Below, piece by piece: positions 19,645 through 31,519 of a stretch of DNA of 64,000 nt (position 1 is the first letter of the stretch; every line of letters starts with the position of its first letter). The notes under the pieces were generated by a model, which saw only the letters and a program-made list of their open reading frames with translations, searched no databases and had not been told where the DNA came from. This DNA is from Gambelia wislizenii. Lineage: Eukaryota > Chordata > Lepidosauria > Squamata > Crotaphytidae. The translations under genes and the position numbers were made by a program. The DNA lies in contig JAUMIR010000003.1 of NCBI GenBank assembly GCA_030847615.1, positions 338,897,756-338,961,755 of the forward strand, in the 5' to 3' direction.

Positions 19645-19975
19645 TTAATGAGGAAGAATACACAAGCCAGGAGAGACTGCAGCAGTTTGCTTTTGCCTGG
19701 GCCTACTGGGAAGGGCAAAACTCTGACCCTTCCTCTCCCCATTGCTGAGTTAACTGAGTGCAAAGGACTTTTGTACTTTGAACTCAGTTTGCACCAATGG
19801 AAGTAAGCCAAGAATGGAAGGGGGAAGTGGGTTAAGGAGAAACTGGGACATTTTAAAAGCAGAAAGTAGGTTAACAGGATTAATCAGGATTGTCCCTGCA
19901 CAATCAGGACAGTGGAAGGGTATGGAGGTATCGCCGCAAGATTATTGGAGATACTGGGAGAATCTTTAAACTTGG
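19645..19975 (-). repeat. Dispersed repeat family X, copy 1, right piece
   Basis: In reverse this matches 31090-31370: cttacttccattggtgc, gttaactcagcaatgg, gcaaactgctg. Contains no frame of note. Class unknown. Confidence 0.65.
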
Positions 19976-19989
19976 CACCAAAAAACCCC

Positions 19990-21100
19990 CCAAGCAGTTG
20001 GCTATATTCCCCTCAGTAAGCAAAATTAGCAGAGTCTTGGTTTAAAAAATACACAGCAAAGCGTAGTGATTCCAGACACAGAGAATTAACAGCCATCCAA
20101 TGCTATTGCCCCCACTTTCCACACTGTGTCTAGCCCAAACAAAGAAAGTAATTCCACAAGTCTTTAAAAGTATATTAAAACAGCTTTACTCACAACCTTC
20201 ATCTGCATTTCCAAAGTACACAGGTATGGAACTTGAAGGTAGGCAGGAATAACAAAATATACACTGATTGCTACATTTCTAAGATAAAAATATGCAGGAG
20301 GTCCAACTGAGGCATGCTCAACTGAGGTCTCAATGGCGACTCAGAGCATCGTGTCTTCCAGACAAAAGAAACTTAAAGAACCTCCTTCTTCCGGAAGACA
20401 TCCAGTAAACATCTCAGGTTACAACAGGAAATTACTTCACTCTCTGTGTTACATACAATCTGTTTCCAACAGTAAACAAACTAGCATGTTAGATTGCCAC
20501 TATGTTCCAATAAGGATGGAGTTTGGTTTTCAGTTTCTTTGGTTTCTGGCCAGCATAGCTACCCCTGAAATATTTTCTAACCCCAAACACTGTAATCTTT
20601 CTTCATAAGGAAGTTGCTCTAGTCCCTTGGTAATTTTTGTTTGCCCCTTTCCACACCTTTTCTAGCTTTACAATATCTCTTTCAAGGGTTGATGACCAGA
20701 ACTGTGCAACTTATTCCAGATGTAGTTGCACTATGGATTTGTATGATATTGTTAGTTTTATTTTCAAGTCCAGTGTTATTTTTTTCAATTTGTTTTCATT
20801 CAAGAAAGGTACAGTGGCCTCGTGGTGGTCTACTCAGAAAAGTTCAAGAGTTTCAAGGCAAAATAAGGAGGCAGTGAGTGAATGCATAAATTATACATCG
20901 GCTAGCTCCACCATTGAAAGGAATGCCTTCCACCACTTTCCTTCATTGTATAGCTTTCTTCTGGCACTTGATAAGAGCAGGGGGAAGACAACAAACACAG
21001 AGATAGACATGCATACAAGAAACAGGCTTGGAGTTGGGTGGCAAGGCAGGTTTGTTCAAGCATATGAAGACTTACAAGTAAGGTTGTAGTAACTATGAGA
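19990..21100. other. Intergenic DNA, no gene seen
   Basis: No supported gene. A stretch near 20590-20790 has words (cttccacac...gaccagaactgtgcaact) faintly like an old CR1-type repeat, too diverged to call. Confidence 0.35.
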
Positions 21101-21105
21101 CTATA

Positions 21106-21416
21106 GACTTTTTAAAACAGGGGGGGAAAGCCCCGAGGAGGTTGGGAGAAGAATGGGGCTGTCATGCCCTGTTTCAGACGACACCATCCTCATCCTGACC
21201 TTCCCCTGTGCTTCTGTCGTGCTGTGGGCACGAGAAACACACCACTTTTATTGATGGAAAAAGCCCGTCACTAAAACACAGCACCTGCAGCACAGAGGAA
21301 GCACAGGGGAAGGTCAGGAGGAGGATGGTGTCGTCTGAAACAGGGCGCTGTAAGCATGACAGCCCCGTTCTTCTCCCAACCTCCTTGTGGTTTTTTTCCC
21401 CTATTTGAAAAAGTCC
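21106..21416. mobile_element. Foldback MITE, about 311 bp, with TA target duplication
   Basis: Arms pair over about 130 bp (gaggttgggagaagaa, ggggctgtcatgc, cctgtttcagacgacacc, ccttcccctgtgcttc). Outer ends are gacttttt and, in reverse, ggactttttcaaa; TA lies outside both ends (21104-21105, 21417-21418). Shares its end motif with the foldbacks at 7592-14311 and 34412-34744. Confidence 0.8.
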
Positions 21417-21589
21417 TAACTGAAACAAAGCAGTTGTAGCAATGCATAAGCTTTCATAGATTTGGTCTACTTCCTCAGAAGCATCAGAGTGGAGACTTGT
21501 TTGGCATAGCCCCTTTGTAAGGCTCCATTACACTACCTCAGAATTTGCATCCAGATCTCTTGTGTGGAGCAACAGGCTGTATATGCATT

Positions 21590-21850
21590 CTTGTAGAAGA
21601 CATTTTGCCATCTGAGGCAAAAGACAAGATGGTGCCTCTTCCTCCATTCCACATTCAGAAGCTGACTGAACTGATAATTGAATCAGACTGTGATACTGGT
21701 GAAAGGATAATCTTTCCCACGCTGGCAGGACAGCCTAGTTCAGGGGTCAGGGCAAATCATGTGACACACACTCAGCTCTGTTCTCCAATGTAGGGGGCTC
21801 TGGAGGGAAGTGCAAGTGCTGCCTCCCTCAGCATCTGCCTCCTGAATATT
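21590..21850. repeat. Dispersed repeat family Z, copy 1
   Basis: The words gaggcaaaagacaagatggtgcc, ccattcca and gaagctgactgaactga recur diverged at 57600-57790 and 61690-61850. Class unknown. Confidence 0.5.
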
Positions 21851-22176
21851 GTCACTCGGCCCAGCAGTAGAGCTGGCTCAGAGCTTGCAGCACTAGTGAG
21901 TAAGGTCTAATGCATTTCATTAATCATTTGTGAGCCCCAGGTTATAATTAGTTTATGTTAACATTGGTGTTAGTGGACATTATCCTTATACCTCTCTTCT
22001 ACCTCTTTAAATGTATTTGGATGTATTAATTCAATTATGAAGCACACAAAAGGACATTATCACACCAGCCTCATGTCTCACGGTAATCATGTTATTAAAG
22101 GAAATGGGAACATACCAGTTGTAAAATGTTTATTATCACACCTCTATTAAATTGTGCAACTGTGTTCTTTTGGTAA

Positions 22177-22405
22177 CCCCCTGACACAATAGGTCCCTTC
22201 ACTTCACTTCCAGGAGGACTGCAGTCCCGTGGCATGAGGAGGCCTGATTCTCCTCCTCTCCCCCTCCTTCTCACTATTCCAAAGCAAGATGAGTCTGTGC
22301 TGCTTTGGAATAGCAAGGCGGGGAGAGGAAGAGAATCAGGCCCCCTCATGGTATGTGACTGCAGTCATCCCAGAACTGAAGTGCAGGGACATATCACACC
22401 AGGGG
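22177..22405. mobile_element. Foldback MITE, about 229 bp
   Basis: The left half (ggactgcagtcc, ggcatgaggaggcctgattctc, ctattccaaagca) pairs with the right half (tgctttggaatag, gagaatcaggccccctcatg, gactgcagtc). Ends cccctgacacaataggtccc and, in reverse, cccctggtgtgatatgtccc. No frame. Confidence 0.75.
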
Positions 22406-22489
22406 TAGCAGTGAACAATAGTGATTTTGGCAGGTATTGACAGGATTTTCCCAGCAATTGAAAGGGGCACAACAGTAATGACTAGAATG

Positions 22490-22685
22490 TGAAGCACCAA
22501 TAGAATAGCCATGACATCATCTGATAAGTACTGGCCAACCCTATGAATTATGGATCTCCAAGTCACCCTAACATCAACAGCCCTTCTCAGGTCTTGCAGG
22601 CTCAGGGCCATGGCTTCCTTGACTGAGTGTACCCATCTGTAATGTGGTCTTCCTCTTTTCCTACTGCCTTCCACCTATTATTAAC
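22490..22685 (-). mobile_element. RTE-BovB LINE 3' fragment
   Basis: Minus-strand translation gives VEGSRKRGRPHYRWVHSVKEAM, LSLQDLRRAVDV and WRSIIHRVGQYLSDD, the conserved C-terminus of BovB-type RTE polymerases. 5'-truncated; lies just before the longer fragment. Confidence 0.75.
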
Positions 22686-22743
22686 TGCTGTTAACTTTTG
22701 TTTGACTTTTGGTGACCCTGTGAATGAAAGACCTCCATCTTTC

Positions 22744-23710
22744 ACCTAATCATCAACAGCCCTTCTCAGGTCTTGCAGACTCAGGACCATGGCTTCCTTG
22801 ATTGAGTCTATCCATCTGGAAAGCATTCTTCCTCTTTTCCTACCGCTTTCTACTTTGCCAAGCATGATTGTCTTTTCTAGTGAGTCATGTCTTCTCATGA
22901 TGTGTCCAAAGTACCACAGTCTCAGTTTAGTCATCTTGACTTTTAGGGAGACTCCAGGCTTGACTTGCTCTAGGACCCATTTATTTGTCTTTTTGACAGT
23001 CCACAGTATCCATAGAACTCTTCTCCAGCACCACATTTCAAATGAGCTGATTTTCTTCCTGTCAGCTTTCTTCATTGGCCAGCTTTCACAAACATACATA
23101 GGAATTGGAAATATGATGGCATGGACAATCCTATCCATAGTATTCAATGATATATCTTGACACTGCAGAATCTTGTCTAATTCCTTCATAGCTGCCCTTC
23201 CAAATCCTAGTCTTCTGATTTCTTGACTGGTCTCCATTCTGATTAATGACTGAGCCAAGGTTTGGAAAATCTTGAACTACAGTATTTCAATGTCTTCATC
23301 ATCTACTTTAAAGTTATGTAAGTCATCTGTGGTCATTATTTTTGTTTTCTTAATGTTCAACAGTAAACCTACCTTTGCACTTCCTTCCTTGACTTCCTTC
23401 TGTAATCATTACAAGTCTTTGCTATTTTCTGCTATTAGCATGGTGTCATCTGTACATCTTAAACTGTTGATGTTCCTTCCTCCAGTTTTCATGCCTCCTT
23501 CCTCAGAGTCTAATCCTGCTTTAGGTATGATGCATTCAGCATACAAGTTAAACAGATAGGGTCATAAAATGCAACCTTGTCTGACACCCTTGCCAATTAG
23601 AAACCATTCTGTTTCTGTCCTAACAGTAGTCTCTTGTCCTGAGTACAGGTTATGCATCAGGACAATCAAATGTTTTGGTACACCCATTTCTTTATGAGCA
23701 ATCCATAGTT
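22744..23710 (-). pseudogene. RTE-BovB LINE, RT C-terminal region
   Basis: The minus strand has an open frame (23258-22746) reading IRRLGFGRAAMKELDKILQC, IVHAIIFPIPMYVCESWPMK, SSFEMWCWRRVLWILWT, NKWVLEQVKPGVSLKVKMTK, YFGHIMRRHDSLEKTIMLGK and the tail RRAVDD. These are landmarks of BovB/RTE. Upstream (23710-23260) the RT thumb/palm pieces (QGCIL-like, NRMVSNWQG-like) remain in broken frames. The YADD region and endonuclease are not intact. BovB is known to have moved horizontally among squamates and ruminants. Confidence 0.8.
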
Positions 23711-23714
23711 TTTC

Positions 23715-24060
23715 ATGATGATGATGATATTTACTTCTTACCTACCTTTCCCCATGGATTGAGATGGGGAACAACATACAACATCATTTAAAATGCGTAA
23801 CATCAGTTTAAAAGAGCAAATAAGACAAATACCTATTAAAACAATCAATTGATACTTAAAATTCATAGTTGAAAATTCACAATTTAAAAATCATCTGGAT
23901 AGGTCTGCTGGAAGAGACTGGTCTTTAATGCTTTTTCAAATTGATCTACATAATCAACAGCTTTGCTATAATTCATAAAGCATAGGCTGATTTTCTTCTG
24001 AAATTCTTTGGTGTGCTCCATTATCTAATATAGGTTTACAATATTACCCCTCCTCTACAG
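23715..24060 (-). mobile_element. LINE 3' tail-type repeat (L2/CR1-like), antisense
   Basis: A run starting tgatgatgatgatatttactt, then accttcccca and later ctgctggaagagactggtctttaatgc, resembles the reverse of LINE 3' tails seen at 16560-16745 and 56165-56470. No frame. Confidence 0.4.
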
Positions 24061-24299
24061 TCTCAAAAACTGTAGTTCCTTTAAATCTGTTGCATACATA
24101 AAAACAGATAATATAAAAGTTTGCTATACCATGTTCATTTGAAAATGCTGCATTAAAGGAAAATGTGGGATCTGGCTTTGAATGAAAAATGAACTGAAAG
24201 GAATAAGGCATTAAGGGGACAAAAAGAGGACACGTTCATTGAAACATGGATGCCTTTTATTGAGTTTATGATATCTGGGTCTGGAACAGTAGCCCCTTG

Positions 24300-25330
24300 T
24301 AGTCCACACTGGCGATTTTGGAGATGACTGTTGCATATAGATTGAATTTGAAGAGAAGGGCAATGGATATCACATTTAGACTTTATTGATCGCATCATTA
24401 TTAATAGTGAAAAATGTTGATTGGTTTAGCAAGGTTATTGTACCAGATTGAGACTATTATTCTTGTGTTTAAGGATGTCTGTACCTATTATGTAATGTTA
24501 TGTTTAAAATTAAAAAGAAAAGCACTTCTTGGCTAAGGCTAATAACCATGTTCAATCAAGTCATCATCTGACTGGTTGCTGTTGTCCAATCTTCCACGAT
24601 TTTGCACCTTTATGCCCCAGTAAAATGGAAATAAGATCTTTATAAAGAAGATTTTGATGTTGATTGTAGAAGACAGAGATAACTGATAACATGTCTTTTG
24701 TCTGGATGACTTATTAAGTCATTCAATTTGACCATTTTATTCCTTTCATCCAAAATTCAGTAATTTTAGTACAATGAATCCCATGCACGTTCTAACAAGC
24801 CAGTTTCCCTACAGTCTTTCCAGCATTTATCTGATAAGCTCTGGTTAATTTTGTGGAGCTTCACAGGATATAACTGTTGTCTTTGAGCCATTTTTAACAC
24901 ATGTGAAGTTGAAGGATTTCACAGCCGGCATCTATAGATTTCCCCTGGGTTTTTTCCAGGCTGTGAGGCTGTGTTCTGGAATAGTTTTTTTTCTGACGTT
25001 TCACCTACATCTGTGGCTGGCATCCTCAGAGAATGGAGCATTCTCTGAGGATGCCAGCCACAGATGCAGGTGAAACGTCAGAAAGAAACTATTCCAGAAC
25101 ACAGGCTCACAGCCCGGAAAAAACCCAAGGGAAATCATTTTTAACACACTTTCTTTAGACAAAAGACATTCACTGATTTGTATGGCAAGGGAATCCATAT
25201 TTTAATCCATTTTTCTTCTGGAATGTTGGCAGCTAAATTTGTTTCCTATACAAATCTGGAGCCAGTAACACTCTCAAATATATGTTCAATAGCATCTTGC
25301 ATATTTCTGATGCTACTTCTTTAGATTAAC
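24300..25330 (-). pseudogene. Degraded L1 ORF2 3' region, antisense
   Basis: Minus-strand pieces: EEKWIKIWIPLPYKS (25230-25160), then after the Penelope insertion LHKINQSLSDKCWKDCRETG, ILDERNKMVKLNDLI, and TTATSQMMT. These echo the L1 ORF2 end (..CW+C..GTY..). Many stops and shifts. The fragment is split by a 234-bp Penelope-derived insertion. Confidence 0.5.
24902..25135. mobile_element. Penelope terminal sequence inserted as a head-to-head palindrome
   Basis: The left arm (24938-25036) and right arm (25040-25135) are near-perfect reverse complements: gctgtgttctggaatagttt, gacgtttcacct, tgtggctggcatcctcagag. The same sequence forms the ends of the large Penelope element (15077-15210; 19540-19620). 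A 13-bp direct repeat catttttaacaca flanks it (24889-24901, 25136-25148), so it arrived as a unit. Confidence 0.8.
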
Positions 25331-27720
25331 CATGATCTCGTACATGAGGAGTAGAGAAAGAGCAGCCCTGAGCCCACATTCATCCCAAAGCTGTTTTCAT
25401 GAGTGTCCACTTTGCAGTTTCCAAAAAACTGCTATGTTTTTAATGTTAAATAGTAAGGAAGGTTCTGCAATTTATTTAAAAGGTGAATTGCTGTCCCTGG
25501 ATGTTTTTCTGCGGGGGAGGGATGGGGAGAACCATACTTCTGGGGAACAAAAGAAATGGTGTCAGAAGGAGTCAAAAGTAGGATTGAGAAGTCAGCATCA
25601 TCCCAGGCCCTGAGATTTAAAGCCTCCTTTATCATGTAACATTAAAAACATACCAGTTTTTGAAAACTCCAAAGTGGACACTCAGCCACTTCTGATAGGC
25701 TGTGTGGCAGGAGCTCATCAACCCTGCAATTGTGAATCCCTGTCCTATGTGCTATAAATCAAATGCAGTTAGCATCCTTAATGTGTCGGAAGCCCTGTAC
25801 AAGTGCAAATGAAGCTGTTTGGAACTGATGTACGCATGAGATGTGCGATCTTCTGATTCCATTTGCAAATGTTCTTTCTGTTCAATGCATTGTTTAAATG
25901 TGTCCACATGTTTAAATCCAGATGGTCCAAAAAAGGGCACATCAGCAATATAGCTGCAGTCAGTTTCTTTCCCTACTGATGCCAGGCACACAGCATTTCC
26001 ATTGTAAAGCACTTGCTGGTGTTCATATTTCTCTCATGGACCTTAGGGATGAAAATCACAGAATCCTGAAGCCCTTCACTTTATTTCCATTTAAACTCAT
26101 GCCACAAATTCTTCAGAACTTATAAATATAATATTTTGGGCAAGCTGAAAGTTATCAAAGTATTTTATCAAACTAATTGCCCATCTACAGGAAGGTAAAA
26201 AATGTATAATACCTTGTAATATTGGCATCTCTCAACAGCAGCAACATGTCTAAATGGTTTTTCTGGCCTCAAAAGCCCCCATAAGCCTTGCATTACTGAT
26301 GGTGGCTGCAAGTGTTAGTGCTTCACCACCACTTTTTTTTAAAGTCATCCCAATTGAGCTGATGCGATAGAGCGATTCTCCGATTTTATAAGAAAGCAAA
26401 ACAGAAAATAAATTGATCCTTTTTATTGCCTTAGCAAGCAATCGCTAAGGCAAAAATCCAACATGGTGGCAGCGAGCGCTTGCCCTCCTAGCAAGCCTGG
26501 CCCCCACTCTCACCAGGCCAATCAGCTTTGTGCTTCCCTTTAAGTTTTTTATTGTTCTATAGTCCAAACGAGCAGGAATGTGCACCCGCCTTGCAGTTTG
26601 TGAAAAAATACGGGGAAATCTGCGAAGGTTTTTACCCCGTTGTTTTCCCCCCTCCTTCTGAATAGTGTGGATTGACTCTGGATCCCATTTAGACAGGTAG
26701 GATTCCCAGCGAGTTCCATGAGGGGTATTTTCACTGTTTAGACAGGCCCTAAACATTACCATTCCATCTTTGAAGTTGTTCAACAGAAACCAGGGCAACA
26801 TATGTGCTTTTACTATCACCCATTCACCTAACATGGACATTTTTTGTGCTGACCATTCTTTTCATTTCTTTCTTGCATAATTAAAAATTTGGTTATCAAT
26901 CCACAATAGTAAATATCTGATACGTTTTATGGCTGAAACCCCAAGGTATCTAAATTTTGAACAGCACAAATAGTCCTTAGAAATATCTTCTTTTTGTTTT
27001 TCTATGGCAAATAGTTTGGAATGGTTTCATACAAATTAAGATTCTAATTTAAATTAATCCAGTCTAATCTCCCATGCATAATGTCAAAAGAAACCTAAAA
27101 CACTAAATCCCAATGAATTAATTACACCAAGGGGACTTAGCTTAGTAATCAGCTAAAATATGGACACAGCAAAGAGAAGAATATTGATTTGCCTTCTGAA
27201 GCCTCAGACTTTACAGAGTGAAGAAAACCAGAAATAATCCTTTTAGAAATGAAAAATCAGCACTTCCATGCCCAGGGAGCATATGCTTTTGATAAGTGTT
27301 TATTTGTTCTTCATATGCCCAGTGCAGCAAACCAGTTAGAACAGCTGGCTCCCAATTCAAATTGGTGGAAAGTTAATAGAAGAACCATTGTCCGTGAGGG
27401 TGGCCACTTAACTGATCACCCAAAGAGAAAAAATGCCACACCCCCAAAGAGTATACATATATTGTATGTGTAACTGCTGCATTTGCTCATTTATTTGTGC
27501 AGGTGAAAATTTAGAAACCACTGCCATCATTTAAACAGAGATACAATGCATCTTACTATAGAGCAAATTGTGACCAGGTACCTTGGTCACATGCTCAATC
27601 AGCTGTCCACTATGGATGGCCAAATTCAGGGCTTTACTCTCCCTTCTTATCTCTCTCCCTCCACCAAGAACTTGAAAAGCTCTTCAAATGTAGGATGTCT
27701 TTAAATATAGGATTCCCCAC
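25331..27720. other. Intergenic DNA, no gene supported
   Basis: About 2.4 kb without recognisable element. An 86-codon minus frame at 26012-25752 has ordinary amino-acid composition but no known family and no splice context, so it is not called. Two words, tttagacagg, near 26690 and 26740 with tgtctaaatgg near 26250 could be ends of an old DNA transposon. Confidence 0.35.
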
Positions 27721-27726
27721 TGATAT

Positions 27727-27957
27727 GCAGTTGGCCCTTAATATTCGCTGGGGTTTGGTTCCAGGACCCCGTGGATACCAAAATCTGTGAATACTCAAGT
27801 CCCATTATATGCAATGGCATAGCAAAATGGTGTCCCTTATATAAGATGGCAAACCCAAGGTTTGCTTTCTGGATTATTAGTTTTTAAAGAATATTTTCAA
27901 GCCATGAATACTTACATCCGTGAATACCAAATCTGTGAATACAGAGGGACAACTGTA
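27727..27957. mobile_element. Tigger/pogo-like MITE
   Basis: Begins cagttggcccttaatattcg and ends cagagggacaactg; same family as 5124-5351 (tggataccaaaatctgtg, gtcccttatataa). TA-like flanks. Confidence 0.75.
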
Positions 27958-28079
27958 CTTTCAAACAGAGAACCATCCCTTGAGAGCAACATTATTCATT
28001 TATTTCCCTTCTCCAACTGTGTTAACATAATTTGTACATTATTACAGATTTTTCCAATTAAATAAATGTTAAGCTACTA

Positions 28080-28515
28080 GACAATAATGATACATTTTCA
28101 ATTGCTGGCCTGTCAAATTAATGATTTAACAGATTTTCCCTACAATCTGTGAACCATATTACTGCCTTATCCCCCCAGTCCATCTTCCAGAAATCAATTA
28201 ACCTTTTCCAATTTTCTCTGAAGACTGATACAGATTGGTTTTTAAGCCAGCAAGGTAGCTGTTAACATTTGTGCCATTTCTTGTAGATTAAACATCCATT
28301 CATCAGTAGTTGGAATATTCATTTTATTCCAATATCTAGCATAAATTATTCTAGCCGTGGTTGTCATGTAAAGTATTATAACTTTCAACTATTAGGAATT
28401 TCATTGTCTATCAGACCTAGCAAGTATGATTCTGGTTTTAATTTAAAGTTTATCTTTAGAATTTTTCTTATCATATTATGTATCATAATCCAATTTTTTT
28501 AGCCACTTTACATGA
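28080..28515 (-). mobile_element. L1 3' fragment, antisense
   Basis: The reverse strand matches the L1 ORF2 end pattern at 17540-17670: atctagcataaattattctagc is the L1 word for ARIIYAR-like residues. No open frame remains. Confidence 0.5.
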
Positions 28516-28519
28516 GAGC

Positions 28520-28625
28520 CTTGAGAGTAACATTGTGTAGTTGTCTGAGTCTAATACTAGGATTCTAGGAGACCAGGGTGGGTTCAAATCCCCACTCAGG
28601 CATGGAAGCTGTCAGACATATAAAA
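28520..28625 (+). mobile_element. tRNA-like SINE head fragment
   Basis: gtgtagttgtctgagtctaa followed by gggttcaaatcccc (box-B-like) at about 28580-28593 gives the tRNA-derived head of the SINE family found at 31520-31772. Not a functional tRNA: the arms do not pair as a complete cloverleaf. Confidence 0.5.
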
Positions 28626-29394
28626 TTTCCAGAAATTTTGAACAAACCGTATTTTTCTCTTTTTTTAAGGGGAGGGGCAAGTAATTTGCAGAAAAATGGA
28701 AAAACTCTTAGTATTAGCATCCTCCATAGACTGAGAATCACTTTGTTACTTTAGAACATAAAATGTATTATATATAAATTTAATACAATTGTACAATTTT
28801 GTTTGGCACAAAATTATCATGTGTGGTATATGAAAATACAGTTCAGTCACACAATAGTTGCAAGCTGAATTCCCTTTTTAATTTTTTTTAAATGCTACAA
28901 GTGGCACTACAAGGTGCAGACCCGTAAGGATCTTCTTTGGTTTTGACATTTTATTAGGAGCAGAAAAAAAATGGGGGGGGGGAGAAGAAACCATCAACAT
29001 TAGTAAAACAGAAAAAATATTTTCTCTCCTCCAGTCTTCCATAATGTCAATAATAAAGAATTAATTTGCATTAAAAGAACTAATAAAAGGAAACCAAAAT
29101 AAGGAATTGCAATGATTAGATACTGTCCATGGTTTTACAAAAAGAAAAAGAAAAAATTCTTCCTGTTATATAGTTTTTCGAAATAATTTGGGGTGTGTGT
29201 GTGTAAATCTATGAACACTTTGTCTCAAATATTTTATTCATTGTTCTAAAAGAAAACATTCCCAAATCTTTTTTAAAAAAAAAAAATTCAGTTTTTTCAA
29301 TATTTCTGGTAACAAAGGCTTCATTAAAAAGTGGGACCCCCTGCCCAATTTTTCTGGGTTTTTTTCCCCCTGGTCCTTGACCTCTCTAGAAACT

Positions 29395-29510
29395 CACTGA
29401 ATAACTGGGCAAGTTACACTTGCTCAGCTTTGGAGGAAGGCAATGGCAAACCTTCTCTGAATAAACCTTGCCAAGAAAATCCTAGGAGAGGGTCAACGTA
29501 AGTACAAGTC
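29395..29510 (+). mobile_element. SINE tail fragment
   Basis: ggaaggcaatggcaaacc...ccttgccaagaaaatcctagg matches the body and tail of the tRNA SINE family in forward orientation. Confidence 0.5.
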
Positions 29511-29802
29511 AACTTTAAAGCACACAAGAACCTCTATAATATAAGAACATATGGGTAGCCTATTGATATTTATCAAAAAGCTTCTGAACATAGTATGCAT
29601 GCTATCCTGGTCAAGGGCTTTAGAGGTACAAAAAGACTTCTCAAATTCATGTAGGACAAGACTACCAACAAAGATTATCAGCATCTGATAAGTGGAGCTG
29701 AAGTTCCCATCAGTTAATCCAGAATTAAACTTGGCAAAACAACATATTTTCCATCCTGGTAATGCTAAAAAGGAATTTGTTTTCAATTCTTCTGACTCAC
29801 AG

Positions 29803-30302
29803 AATCATAGAATCATAGAGTTTAGAAGAGACCACATGGGGCATCTAGTCCAACCCCCTGCCATACAGAAATATACAATAGAAGCACTCCCAACAGATGA
29901 CCATCCAGACTCTGTTTAAAAACTTCCAAAGAAGGAGACTCCATGACACTCTGAGGCAGCGTATTCCACTGTAGAACAGCTCTTATCTTCAGGAAGTTCT
30001 TCCTAATGTTTAGGTAGAATCTCTTCTCCTGTAGTTTCACTCCATTGCTCCATGTCCTAGTCTCTGGAGCAGCAGAAAACAAGCTTGCCCCATTCTCAGT
30101 ATTCCATTCAAAGTTTCAAATATTTAGACACGGCTATCATGTCACCTCTCAGCCTTCTCTTCTCCAGACTAAACATGCCCATCTCCCTAAGCCGCTCCTC
30201 ATAGGGCATGGCTTCCAGACCTTTCACCATTTTGGTTTCCCTCCTCAGGACATGTTCCACCTTGTCAATAACTTTTTTGAATTGTGGTACCCAGAACTGG
30301 AC
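29803..30302 (-). pseudogene. CR1 LINE, 3' part, antisense
   Basis: Starts with the reversed CR1 tail (cagaatcatagaatcatag). The minus strand translates to FSAAPETRTWSNGVKLQEKR, LNIRKNFLKIRAVLQWNTLP and SLEVFKQSLDGHL, and upstream an LVRLEEKAERL-type region. About 500 bp, 5'-truncated, with frame breaks. Confidence 0.8.
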
Positions 30303-30312
30303 TCAGGACTCA

Positions 30313-30356
30313 CACATACGTATACATACTGATACGTACATACATACACATACATA
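30313..30356. repeat. Imperfect (TACA)n microsatellite
   Basis: Runs of tacatac and acatac units. Confidence 0.8.
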
Positions 30357-30575
30357 CTCAATGGACATTTCAGTGAATTATTCACTTGGGCTCAAAAATC
30401 TCTTTCCTAATTAATCCATTTAAACCCCATTATTTTATATACAGAATAAGGATTTATATGGAATATATATTTATGTTTTAATTTTTAGCTGCAGCATACA
30501 GCACTTTACACTTAAATACAATGAATCTCATTTGCCACTTTCTAACTGAGACTGGAGAGATTCCATATCTGCCAA

Positions 30576-30631
30576 CTGCCCCAGTTTGGCAGGAACAGTC
30601 ACAATTAATCCTCTGTCATCCCACTTTTTCA
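30576..30631 (+). repeat. Dispersed repeat family X, copy 2, left piece
   Basis: gtttggcaggaacag...aatcctctgtcatcccac matches 33066-33105. Its last 11 bases ccactttttca (30621-30631) are repeated at 31129-31139 on the other side of an insertion. Confidence 0.6.
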
Positions 30632-31128
30632 TACATACATAAGCCTTTATTGCGGTTAACAAACCATGAGGCATGTAAAATAATTTTATACATGCTGCAC
30701 ACAAGTTAGTATGTATGTTCTACACACCAGTAAGAATATATACAATCTGCATTAAAACAGAACAACAGGTTATAATTAATTATAAATACAATTTTAAAAC
30801 AGCTTAATAAAATAAGTTTAAAATTTAATAGAAAACACTGAAATTTTAAAATATGATATGTATAAAATCATGCAGCCTTGTTGGTGGTATCCAACTTTTG
30901 GTAACCCTACTATTCCTGAAGCAATGTCCCCCAAGTGACACCTCAGATGTTTAAACCAGGAGGGATCCTTAAGTTATTAACATTTGTGTACCAAAACCTT
31001 TCGGGTTTTAACAGCACAGGGGGGGAAAAAACCCTCTTCCGTTATTCTTTTTTCAGTATCCCCTAGAAGATATATTAGGTACCATTCCAGAGATCTTCCT
31101 GGGAACTTGCTTAAGAGAGGGATTACTA
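30632..31128 (-). mobile_element. Retroposed insertion of unknown type inside family X
   Basis: About 497 bp flanked by the 11-bp direct repeat ccactttttca. Its left end, tacatacataagcctttattgcgg, reads in reverse as an aataaaggcttatgtatgta tail, as expected for a LINE or SINE inserted antisense. No frame was recognised. Confidence 0.5.
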
Positions 31129-31465
31129 CCACTTTTTCAGTTGCTTTAAAAATGTCCCAGTTTCTTTCTCTTCCACCCATTTCCCCACTCCATTCCTGGC
31201 TTACTTCCATTGGTGCAAACTAGGTTCAAAATGCAAAAGTCATTTGTATTCAGTTAACTCAGCAATGGAGAGAAGAGAGGCAGAGCCCTTCCCTTCCCTT
31301 CCCTTCCCTTCCCAGTAGGCGCAGACAAAAGCAAACTGCTGTGGCATCTCCTAGCTTATGTATTCTTTTTCACTAATAATTTTTGCTATCTTGACCACTC
31401 TCTGATGTTGCTTGGACACACGTAACCTGATTTTCATTTGTGAAATGTTGAAAGGTATGGAATCC
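31129..31465 (+). repeat. Dispersed repeat family X, copy 2, right piece
   Basis: Carries atgtcccagtttct, cttacttccattggtgcaaac, gttaactcagcaatgg, gcaaactgctg, gatgttgcttggacac and gaaatgttgaaagg, all shared with copies 1 and 3. Contains a short (CCCTT)n run at 31289-31313. Confidence 0.65.
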
Positions 31466-31519
31466 TTCTAAACCTCTTCTCTGCCCATTTGACTTTTCAC
31501 CGTTCTGGAACAATGCTAA

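Noticed and set aside
22795..23160. 123-codon plus-strand frame
   Set aside because: Antisense shadow of the BovB polymerase fragment.
25752..26012. 86-codon minus-strand frame with ordinary composition
   Set aside because: No recognised family, no splice signals or neighbouring exons; could be an old retroposed fragment but not supportable.
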